Under the pieces are notes generated by a model, which was not told the origin of the DNA, did not search any database, and worked only from the letters and a program-made list of their open reading frames with translations. A stretch of DNA of 64,000 bases from Tetracentron sinense (taxonomy: Eukaryota > Streptophyta > Magnoliopsida > Trochodendrales > Trochodendraceae), in assembly GCA_015143295.1 (NCBI GenBank), contig CM026562.1, forward strand, positions 10,134,041-10,198,040, given 5' to 3'. This document shows positions 13,101 to 25,100 of the stretch, in pieces. The translations under genes were made by a program, and so were the position numbers. The first letter of the stretch is position 1; every line of letters begins with the position of its first letter.

Positions 13101-16100
13101 ATATTTCATAACTGTACATTTTTTTTTCGGATATATGCAGTATATAAGGGAATTTGTGACAATTATATGGTTTTAAAAATAGGATTTTCATGTTTATATG
13201 CCTACTAAATGATGTCTAAATTTTTACTATTTTTTATTTTTTGGTTCGAGATATACGTTTAGGCCGCAACTCCGGTTAGGTGTTAGTATCTGTTCAGTTA
13301 GTGGGCAGGTGGAGAGTATATACAAACTCCCACCCTCTCAGAAATGGAACCCGTTACTATTAACAACTAGGGCGTCATTTAATAGGCATGTAGCACTCTG
13401 GAATTTCCTTTTCCTAGAATCACATAATCCTTTCAAATTCTGGAGTAAATTGGAATTCTTGGTAGTCCTTTTTCCTGTTTGAAACATCAATATTGTTGTA
13501 CTTGTGTCTTCATTTATGCAGCTAAATAGGCAAAGAAAACTGTTGAAATGCCGGAAAAAATCAGAAGAAGAAAGTGAAGAGAACTTGTTGCAGGATCGGT
13601 GTGGTAACCAGTACTCGACTGCAAACCAATTCCAGCAATTTGGGAATCAATTAGCAACCTCTATGATACAAACTTTTCCATCTTCAGTCCTCAGTCCACA
13701 AAGGCAATTTGGAGGACCTGAGTCTTTAAGATACCTGCATACCTCCCCTCCATATTTGTCTGATGGGTATGGAAGTCCTAAAAACCATTCTCCTGCCATG
13801 CCTCTGTTTCCACACATCTATTCTGAGAGGGACAAGCATCAACCAGCACTTGGTTGTTATGAATTTTCCATGGGATCCCTGAACCATGCAAATCCTTTAA
13901 AGAAGTCACCAGATGCTCCTGTGACACCTCTGACCATGACACCTCAGGAAAAGATTGAAAAATTAAGGAGGCGGCAGCAAATGCAGGCGATGCTTGCCAT
14001 TCAGAAACAACAACAGCAGTTTAGTCATCAAGTCAGTTATACAGACCATTCCATTACTCAAAAGTGTCCACAAGAAAATCAGTGCAAAAATCTAGAGGCA
14101 ATTGACATTGAATTTGAAGAAAACCTAAGCATTCCTTCATCTTTGGAGCCAAATTCGCCTCTAGAACAAAATGATTCCAATACAAACTCTATGGTGACTA
14201 ATGATTGTTCACTGGAGGAAACAACACTTGATCAGCTTCAAGATGTTATCCGAAAGGTACATGCTACTTACATGTAGTATTGTTCAAGATAGAAAATTTT
14301 TGAGTCTTTTACGGTCTTATTGCTAAAGCAGTGTTTTTCTGCAGTTGGACATTAGAATAAGTCTTTGTATTCGAGATAGCTTGTTTCGGTTGGCTCAAAG
14401 TGCAGTGGAAAGGAATATTGCTGGTGATACAAGCAGTTCCAACAAAAGTAGCTGGGATGCAAGTGAAATTATTGCAAAAGAAGAAATAAACAGTCAAAAC
14501 AGGTTAGGAAACCCAAATGCAATTCTGAGGTTTATATGTGTGTAAATTTGACATTTTTGATTGCAATCATGGATATAGTTAATTGTAACCTGTCATAAAT
14601 TTCTCAAGATTATGGAGATTTCTGTTCATGTCAGGGTAGTCAAAGCGCGGCACCTTGCAGCTTCACTAGACTAGGGGGGTTGCTTAGGTGATGCCTAAGC
14701 GACCAAAATTTACCTTTTCCGTGGAAATTATAAAAAATTGTGTGACTAGCCGCCTAAATCATGGTTAGGTGATAGGGGTCCTGGTTTGGCGAGGCGGTGG
14801 TTTATTGGTTTCCTAGGCAACATTTTGACTACTAAAGTTAATGTTGGATTGTTGATATTTTACAATTGACTCTAGTAGTAGGTTTTATTGACTCATGAAG
14901 AATGAATGTTCTTTTCAACCTTAAACTGGTCAATGGATTTAATGGTACAATCATGTGCTATAACTTCCAGTAATTAAGATCTTAAACTCTAATAGGGTCT
15001 AGTAAGCTCTTTGTTGTGTTATTTAGAGTTTTTTGAAATCAAACCTGGAGATTGAATCAGCAAGGGGAGAACATTGTCAATTTAGTAGGATCAGAAGGTT
15101 GAACAAGATTGACCTTATGATGTCAGCTGGTCGTTGATATGCACAAAAATGCTGGAAGTAGGAACACATGATGTTAGATGACTTATAAACGCATATTCCA
15201 TATTAATTGATTATTATTAGTTAGTATCATGATTCCTATTTTTATTTATTTTTTAATTTTCTGTACTTTTGCCGTATAACACTCAAACTTCTAGAACGGA
15301 TCATTGTCATATTATACCCATACCCGTACTAGGTAACTATGGTTAAGACAAGTCACTAGGGTTTCAGAAACTAATTTAATTTATGCCAAGGAGGTCTACT
15401 ATTGAGGCTATCTTCTTACTTAGACAATTGATGGAGAATTTTAGGGAAAAGAAGAACATTCTCCGTATAGTATTTAGTGATTTAGAGTAAGCATATGATA
15501 ATCCCTAGAGAATTAATCTGGTGGTTGTTGGTGAAGATGAGAGTTTTAAGAAAATATATTGATATTAGTAAAGAAATTGTATAAGGGAGCTTTAACTATC
15601 TGAGAACAATTGGTAGTCAAACATGAATAGCCTAGGTCCATAGGTTTACATCAGGAGTTAGTTATACGTCCATATCTTTTTACATTAGTTATGGATGAAT
15701 TCATGGCTCATAATTATGAGAAGGTCCCTTGGCATATATTATTTGTAGATGACATGGTATTACTTAATGGAACTAAAAGTCTAAAACAAAGTTGAATGCA
15801 TAACTAGATTTTTGGAGGGTTACTTTGGAATCTAAGGATTTTTGAAATAAATTGGACCAAGACAGAATTCATGGAATACAACTTTAGGGAGAACACAATA
15901 GGGTGGAGATGACAGTTAAGACTGATGATTAAGAGATACCCAAAGCGACCAATTCCGATATCTGAGCTAATTATTTATAAGGATGGAGGGATTGTGGAGG
16001 ATGTTACCCATAGAATTAGAGCTAGGTTGCTAAAGTGGAGATGTGCTTCTAGAGTGTTAAGTGATTGACGCATTCCGATCCAACTAAAAGGAAAATTTTG

Positions 16101-19100
16101 TAAGATAACGATAAGATATAGAGTAGAATTTCGAGCTACCATGAAGCAACATATTCATAGGATTAGTGTAGCTAAGATGAGGATGATGAGATGGATGAGT
16201 GGAAAGACAAGGAAGGATAAGATCAGGAATGAGCACATTCAAGAGAATTTCGAAGTTGCTTCAATAGGCGATAAAATAAGGGAGATTCAACTGAGATGGT
16301 TTGAATGTGTTCAACAAAAGACCAATAACAACTCCAGTGAGGAGTAAATTGGTGTAGGTTATAGGCTCTACAAATGTGAAGGGAAGACAAAAAAATGAAG
16401 TTTATGGAGATAGTGAGGAAAGCTTTATAGCACACGATTTCACCAAGTTATAGCTTTTAATAAAATAAAATAGTAGAACAAGATTCATAAGGCTGACCCT
16501 TTGGGGAAAAATAGTTATATCACATTATGCAAATCGTAAATGAAGAAAAATGTTGGAAGTAGAAAAATATATATGGAAAAATATGGATATTATGGGATGA
16601 TTACGAAAAAAAATAAGAAACACTATATTCCAATCCATTTACCAAGTAAGATATAGTGTTATATAAGTCTTGAAATGAAGCTCAAAATTAACTTAGTAAC
16701 AAATCAAACACATTTTGTAATAAAAAAAACTTTGTTGCTGATATTTTTTAAATAAAAAGTAGCAAGGGAAGTGATAGGGTGATGTGGTGGTTAGAGCCCT
16801 TATAGTGATAATCAAATAAGATAGACCCAAGTGTTAGAGGGGAATCATACTATCTAGTCCTCTGATTTCTTTCTTTCAATTGAGTTTGTAATTAATCTTT
16901 ATGATAATCATAAAAAAGGATAAAGAAAATAGCAACACAACATTAAACAAATTGCGCCAAGGTCTCTCCCCAATCTCTCTCTCTCTCTTATATACCTTGG
17001 CTACAAGAGAATTAAACTCATAGAAGTTTAATTCTGGCTATCTTATTTATTTATTTTATATTATGCTTGTTTTCTTCTTTCTCGAGAAACCCTAGTGCAC
17101 TTTTGATCTGTATAGTGATGATGAAGAACCACAAAAAATTATCGGTTCAGAACATATTTCTCTGTCAAAAATATAGAGACAAAGGAAAATAGAGAGCCAG
17201 AATATCCATATCTTTGAAACCCTCCTCCCAGGTACTAGATAGGGATCAATTATTGTAATATATTCAAAAATCTTCTGTGCACCCCCATGAACCTTGATAT
17301 ATTGTTTTAGTTGTTGTTTGATCAAATAAATAGTGCATTTCACAAGTCAAAGGCAAAAACATTTACTCGTAAGTCTTAAAGTCCTTTTTAAAATTATTAT
17401 AACAATGAAGGTTTTGAAGAAGGTAATAATCTACGTGAAAGAATAATGTTTGTGTTGTATACAATGGATGGGATGACTAGAGTCCTATACATAAACAAAT
17501 TGATTCTGATGAAGTTAACTATGCTATGATATAAGTCATATGGACATTAGTATATTTAAAAGTGACTAAGATAATTAGAGATTATTCATTTGCAGAAGGT
17601 AGACATTGAATCATAAAGAAAAAGGCAAAAAAAGAAAAATATGCATGAATACATGAAATCCAAATGAAAAAATTTCTCGATAATAACTAGTGTATATTGA
17701 TAAAAAAAAATAAAAATCTATCAATAATAACTAGTGGATAACCAGTGTAACAAAAAACACCATTTCTTTTCAAAAATTTGCAAATTATTTCTGAATTTGG
17801 CAAAAAAAAAAAAAAAACTACTTATTTTGTATATTTATAAAAAAATTGTTTGGTATGTTTTTATAATTATTAAATTATTTTTTTCTATTTTTTCCCGAAT
17901 TTTTCGAACCTGACCCTTTCCGAATTATTCCCAAACCCTGACTTTGTTACTATGAGCACAACTAAGGTCTCACCATGGTTCAAAATATCGGTATTGGGTG
18001 TTGAATCGGTAAATCCAAAATAGGATACATATCGGTGTATCAGACCGTATCAGATGGACTAAGAAACGCTTGGATACACAAGGAAAAACTTGGATACCTC
18101 ACATAAAACTTCTTTTAATTCAAATAGAAGCTTTAAAAGAACTAAATAAAGGCCTTCAACTATGTTTAGAACTATAAATTTCAGAGTTAAAAATTTTATA
18201 TGTTAAAAAAGGCATGCGTGCAGATAAACAAGTATGAAAATACAAACCATAGCACTTACCAAGTATAAGACATACAATCTAGATATTAAAACCTTACATT
18301 CAATGAGTTAAATAAGAAGGTATTTACAACCATAAATTATAAGTTTGAATCTAATATTTTTTTTAAAATTCTGAACTGTTATACTATTAGTTCACTTTTT
18401 GACCCTATAGATGAAAAAAATTTTGAAGACTAAAATGTAAGATTTTTGTTAGACTTTTGAGTTTTAATAATGTTTTGATACAGTAGAATTTATGAAATTT
18501 TAATATTTGTGAAATGTCTTATTGTTTGAAAGTTAAAATTTTGACCTAATCCCTAAAAGGTGCTAAAAAGAGGATTTTGTTCTTGAACTAGAAAAATTGA
18601 CTTTTTTTTTCAGGAATTTTGACCCAGAATAATTTTTATTGAATTCAAATGCGGTTATAATTTTATTACATATAAATATCTTAAGTAAATGAAAGTAAAA
18701 TTCATTTAAATTCATTTACATAAATGATATTTTTTGTAAATAAGTTGTGTACATATCGGGTCTCTGTAGTGGATCTTAGTGTAAATAGAAGGAGGAAAAA
18801 AAATTTAACTGAAAAATCTCCCGTATCCGACCGTATTGGTCCCATATCAGCTCGATAAAATTAATTTAATTCATTTACTTAAATGATATTTTATGTAAAT
18901 AAGTTTTGTTCATTCAGTCTGTGTGGTGGATCTTAGTGTAAATAGGAGGAAAAAGAATTTAATTAAAAAATCTCCCGTATCCGACTGTATCGGTCCCATA
19001 TCAGCTCGATACAGGGTCAATATGGTGGAGTTTTTTTTTTAGCATACTAGTGTACCGAGTAACTTCAAACAGGATACCTATCGGTCCGTATCGGCCGATA

Positions 19101-22100
19101 CGTCTTAAATCAAGGGTCTCACAATTGTTTTTCAGACCGTAGCTATTTCGGTGACTAGAACACGGTTACTAGGTTATTGACCAATGAGTAATCGTCACAG
19201 AAAGAGATATAATAAATCACGGCTCACACTCTCAGCAATTGAAAAAAGCAAAATAATTATCAAAATTGAATGTGGAAAATGCTCACTTGACCCAGTCAGG
19301 TTTCAAAACTAGCATGTTCCAACACAGGGGGAGGTATATTAAATTTCCTATCATCAAATTGAAAAGAAATAGTATTTTACTATATATGATAAAACCAATG
19401 TTTTAAAACGTGAAAGCTTGAGGTGATGCGTTAGGATTTCAAGATGCATGAGGCGTAAGTCTCACAAGAAAGCTTCATGCTCTCTCATTTTAACAAATAA
19501 ATAAAATATAAGAAAAAATGCAAAAAGATTCAAAAAATTAATGAAAGATTATAGTATATATATATATATATATATATAACACTGTGTTCATGTGGGCGCA
19601 CATGTGCACATAGGAAATACTATATAAATTAGTTGATTTTTAGCCTCAGTTGTGGACCTTGTGGCTAGAAACCTAATTTTAGTTAATGTATGAGATGTAC
19701 GCCATAGACATAAATCTAGCTTTAAGGCATGAGGCGTGTGCCTCATGAGATTCAAGCCTCATGGTTGAGCCTCAAAGCGTTTTCCTTAAGCCTTGCCCTG
19801 AGGCAAGCCTCGAGGCGTAAGTCTCATACGCTTTTTAAAACACTGGATAAAACATAAATATGCATTTTCTTGACAATTCCCACTATCCTACAAAATTTGT
19901 CTTATGAACATAATCTCGGAGCCCCTAACCAACCAACGATACTCTAGGTGATATCGCCTTATGAATATTACATATACCAACAGATACTTGGAACCGTTGT
20001 CTTGAATATTAAATCTAGAGGTTTGTATAAATCCATTGGGAGGAACCAATAGCACCATCTGTTGAGTTTATTTAACTACCATCCATGTCAAAGATGATAG
20101 TACTTGACTTAGTTAAATTTTATTTTGTTATTTTTAACTCTATGACCACCAGTTCTAAAAATCCCTTGCCCAGCACATCCGATAATGGTCATTTTCCATC
20201 AAAATTACCTGTAAGAATCACTCTGCTTTTTAAATATACTCTCTATTGTTTCTTCTGCATAGACCTAACCTCTGTCTTAGTTCTTCTGTTTATTTCATCG
20301 TTATTTTCTCTGTTTTTCATTGACTCAACTCATCTATCCTTGTACATTTAGCTGCCAAATTCAGATATTGCCAAACAAACTGCATCAGCTTTAGTTATCC
20401 TATGGTTGATAACGGTACTTGGTTGTGTTGCATATCAAGCATTAGAAATTACAGCCTTGGTCATATTATGCATTCATCTTTAATGTTTGTTTAATCAATT
20501 AAGGTTGGAGGGGAGACATGAGTACCAGATAAAGAATGCGAGACAAAATAAGTGTATCTTTTCCACATTGATCCTAGCTAATTTTTTCAAACTGGCGAAT
20601 AAATCCTGACTAAAATCCATCTTATTGCTCCAAATTTTCCTGCATCTGTTTAGATTTTTTTTCCTTTTTCCTTTTATCTGTTAATGTAATCTGTTTTGGT
20701 CACCTTTATAGTGGTTAAATCTGCAAAACAACATGATGTAGCTAGGAGTAGGTGGTCTTTCATTTTTTTCGAAGAATGGAATTTTCGAGAACATCAAAGT
20801 CACACACAATTGAGTTAGCCCAGGGCAGATGAGTGAGTCCGGAATTTAAACAAATTCAGATATTGCTTTTAGGGCTTCTCAAATAATAACAAGCTTCTTC
20901 AATAGGGGAAATTCTACACCCTAAAGCACATTCTTTATTCTAATCAATCCCAAATATAATGATTTCATTTGAAGAGTAAATATAACCCCATATAATATAA
21001 CCAAAATTTCCAGATCTTGATATTCAAGAGAAATTGATAATCAATTCCAATTTAGGTCTTAAGATATATCAAATATCTCAATAGAGAATAATCCAAATAT
21101 TCCGATATTAAGAAATTCAAATCTAGGTTTCAAAATCTAGGGTCCCATTCAGCTAGCTAGGTTCGGAATATTCTAAGAGATTAGATAGGTGATTTCTATA
21201 AACCCAAAATAACAAAGCATTTATAATTATTCAACTACGATGATCCAAAATAATGGTGGAGAACATTTTATGAAATATATTTTTGAATTGATGGATAGTG
21301 TTGGACGAGTCCACACCCTTGGATATTTCTTCACGATCTCTCTGGAATAATGAAGGATCAAATACCTCCATACTAGATTCAGCACTAGCAAACTAAGAAC
21401 ATTAAAATCTGCTATAATTTTTTTCCCAAATAATTAAAACTCTACTTCAAAAAGAATAAACACAAATTTATATGGGAAGGTATAGCCATTCAACTCTAAT
21501 ACTCTCTATATTGGGCTTTAACTCAAATAAATAAAAGAACTTTAAAGTAACCAATACTTATATTTAGACTCTAAATGCTAAACCAAAACAACTTCTAATT
21601 TACCAATGATTCTACCAACAAAAGTCAATGTCTAGCAACATGTACTAAGCAACAAAATCTTCAAGACGTTTTAATTAAAAACAAAATTTAAAATTAGCTT
21701 ACAATTACCAAAATGGCACTAATTTGAAAGAAATTGAGTTTCTCCCAAATTATTTAGCATTTTAAGGTGCCGCCCCCTAGGGTTTTCAAACCCTTACCCT
21801 GCAATTGAGTCACTTGAACCAGGTAGTTTCATGTAGGGCCCACACCAGAAAATCTCCTATTTTTGAAATTTTCTCCCCCGAAACTGGGTAGCATCCTCCA
21901 CTCAAAAAAATCAACCGGGGATTAAGAGAGAGAAGCTGCCTTGGGAAAACCCACAGCACCCCTAATGGGAAAGGAAAAAATTCCGCAGAAAACTACTAAG
22001 TGATCTATTGACTCCTCATTGGCAAAGCACATGACACTGATTTGCAAGCCTCCAGCCCCATGCTCTAAAGATGATCCAAGGTAAGAATTTTGTCCAAGTA

Positions 22101-25100
22101 TGTTGTCGACACGAAAAAGGCCATTTTTGATGTTAACCTTGGATTCCAAACCACTGTAAGGAAAATAACTGCAGTGGTTTACCCTCAGAGACCGATAGAA
22201 AAATCCTGCAGAAAACTGGCCCTAACTATTCCCCGCCCAAACCCTGACCATACCCCACCAACAGGTTACGAATGCAACTAGAAAGGGTGCAATAATCTAA
22301 CAAAGTCTTCCAGTTGACAATCATTAAAGTTTTTTCTCTGGTTAGGAGCCAAACCACCCACCATTACAAAGCTCATAAGACTCTTCAACAGATTTCAAGA
22401 GTCCTCCCCAAATTTTATCTCCCGACCCACCCTACTCTATAGAAGATGTGGTTATTGAACTGTGGCTTCATTTGAACAAAGGTATTCCACACATTCACCC
22501 CATAAGAAACCCTCACATCCTTAGGATTCCACGCTGAATACAACCCATACTTGGCTACGATCATTTTCCGCCAAAGACTATCTTCCCCCTAAATCTCCAG
22601 AGCCATTTAGCTAAAAGGGCTTGGTCCATATGAATGGTACAAATGCCTAAACCACCCTTCTATGGGCTCACACACTTTCTTCCACTCCACCAAATAATAT
22701 TTTTCGCTGCCTCGTGATCATTCCAGAAAAAATATCTTGGTGCCTCTTTAGAATGAAAGCCAGCAAAGAGGGAATGGAGAAAAGAGAATAAATAGTTGGG
22801 CAAACTCGTAAGGGTGCTCCCACCTATGTGATCCCACCTGATACGCATTCCTCACTCTGATGATTACCCAGTAGTTTGTACTAACCCTGGAATCCCCATT
22901 GAAGACAACGGTTGATCAACATGCTCCTTTGATCAGGTCTCTTTCTTATGTATTTCAAAATGCTCCCCTTTTTCGTAAGGCTGGAGCTGGAGCAAAAGGA
23001 TCGGATCCTTGCATGGCCCCATTGCAACCGACCCAGAAGGGATCTCCTCCAGATGGGAAGAATGGTCTTCCAAAGAGGACCCCACTGAAAACCCTTTAAT
23101 GGGGCGATCAACATGCATCAAAGGCTTATTGACTCCGACCTTTGTATGGTGCCTCTTTTTTCTGATGGCTCCACAAGTGTCCGGATATAAAATTAAAAAA
23201 TCTGCCCTCTTATCTCCTTTATTATTCTCATTTAAATAGTTGCATGAGCATGACGTCTGCTTCAACTCTGACCTTTCCTAACCTTTTGTTTTGAACCAAT
23301 GTTTTAAAACCTGAACCGTACATTGACCTGGTCAAGGGGGTGGTTGGTCCAAACCGGTCGGACCGTCAGTTCAATCCAGGTTGACCCAATATGTCAAGTG
23401 ATGCCATAAAAATATTTTCTATAGATATAATATTAAAACTAGTAATTTGAGAATTTTACTTTCCTTTTTTTTCCTTATTAACTGGTTTAATTCAAGAGAT
23501 TTAAATAATAATAACTTAAATAAAAAAAAGCTAACATTTTAATTAAAAGGAAAACTCATCATTGCACAATTCTAACTAGTAGTATAACACTTCCAACACT
23601 CCTATTAGACATTTTTACAAATACTTGGTAATTGGTATGCATAGCTACTATAATCAATCTAAATACAATTTTAAAAAAGATATTTAAAAAAAAAAACCAA
23701 AGTAATCTTAATTTCTCACAAAAATATTTAAAATATATAGAAAAAACACAAAGATTATATTAAGAACATGAACTATTAAAGTTGGGGATTACTATTCAAA
23801 CTAAAGTAAAATATATATATATATATATATCCCTTGAAATCAACGGAAAAAAAGTATGTTCTTATCCAGTTATCCTCACATTGGCTTGAGCTCCCTCTCC
23901 ATCTCTAATCTCCTCCACTTTCCTACGTAGGCCTTTTCTTTTCTTTAGGGTTTTGTTTTTAAATCCCTCATTATATATATATATATTATATTTAGTAATC
24001 AGTTTTTTAGTTGGAATAATGGGCCCCATAAATTTTAAAACGGAAAAATAAAAAATGGATTTTTTTCATAACCCCGACGGTTCAAGAAAACCGTCAAGGT
24101 CGACTGGGTTGCTCCGGATCAAGAGGTTTTAACTGGGTCAGTCTAGGTTAGACAATCAACCCATGAAATCTAACTTAATAAGACAAAACACTACGCACTA
24201 CCACCCAGGGCTTGTGGGAACCTCTGGGATGGTGATAGATCTACCTTTGTGGGACTCAGAAATCTCAATTTTTTTCCAAAAAGCCCTATAAGAGTTCATG
24301 TACTTAGCAAAGGTTAAGGATCTACCATTCACAAATTTGTGTTGTTTGAGAGTCGAGGACCCCCATTTAGAGTGTGGTTTGAGAGATGGACACATTAGGT
24401 CAATCAGCCACTACATGGGCAACTTGACAATAGTGTCTTAAAACCCAAACTGATCTGGCCGGTCGGACCGGTTGACCGACGCTGGACCCCTCACCAGTGT
24501 GATTCAAACCCTCTATGGGTAAAACATCTAACCCAAGATGAACTAGTTCGAACCGCTTGACCTGGCATAACATGAACGGTTTTCTTTAAACCACTTGGGT
24601 CACTGTAAAAGCCAAGAAAAAAACCCTTTCAAGATCTATAGTGATATGTAAGCCCAAACTAGGTCTATATGCTTTTAAAGGGAGCCCAAGATTGAAAATA
24701 GCATCTTAAATTAATAATTATCGAATACAAAAATGTACAAAAGAAAAATAGGGGTTCTGGAAAAAAACCCTATAGAGAGAAAGAAGAACAATATCATGGC
24801 CACATGGGAAGAAATTGAAGTAGAGGGAGTTTTTAATTGCTTGCGTTGTATTGTTAAAAGAAGTAAATTATTTTGTTTTAAATTTTTATTATCAGAATAG
24901 TATTAACAATATATATGGCATCACAAGGCCAGCCCATCCATTAGGCCATCAAAGCCTTTGCTTTAGGCTCCATTAAAAAAAATAAAAAAATAATATTAAA
25001 AAGGCCCCATTTATAGTTAATTTTTTTGTAATAATATATATATATATATTTTTAAAAAGCCCCATTTAGAATTTTCGCTTTAGGCCTCCAAATGGCTTGG

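Noticed and set aside
22881..23265. Several overlapping ORFs on both strands
   Set aside because: No family resemblance. They lie next to LINE ORF2 remains and are open in too many frames to be meaningful.
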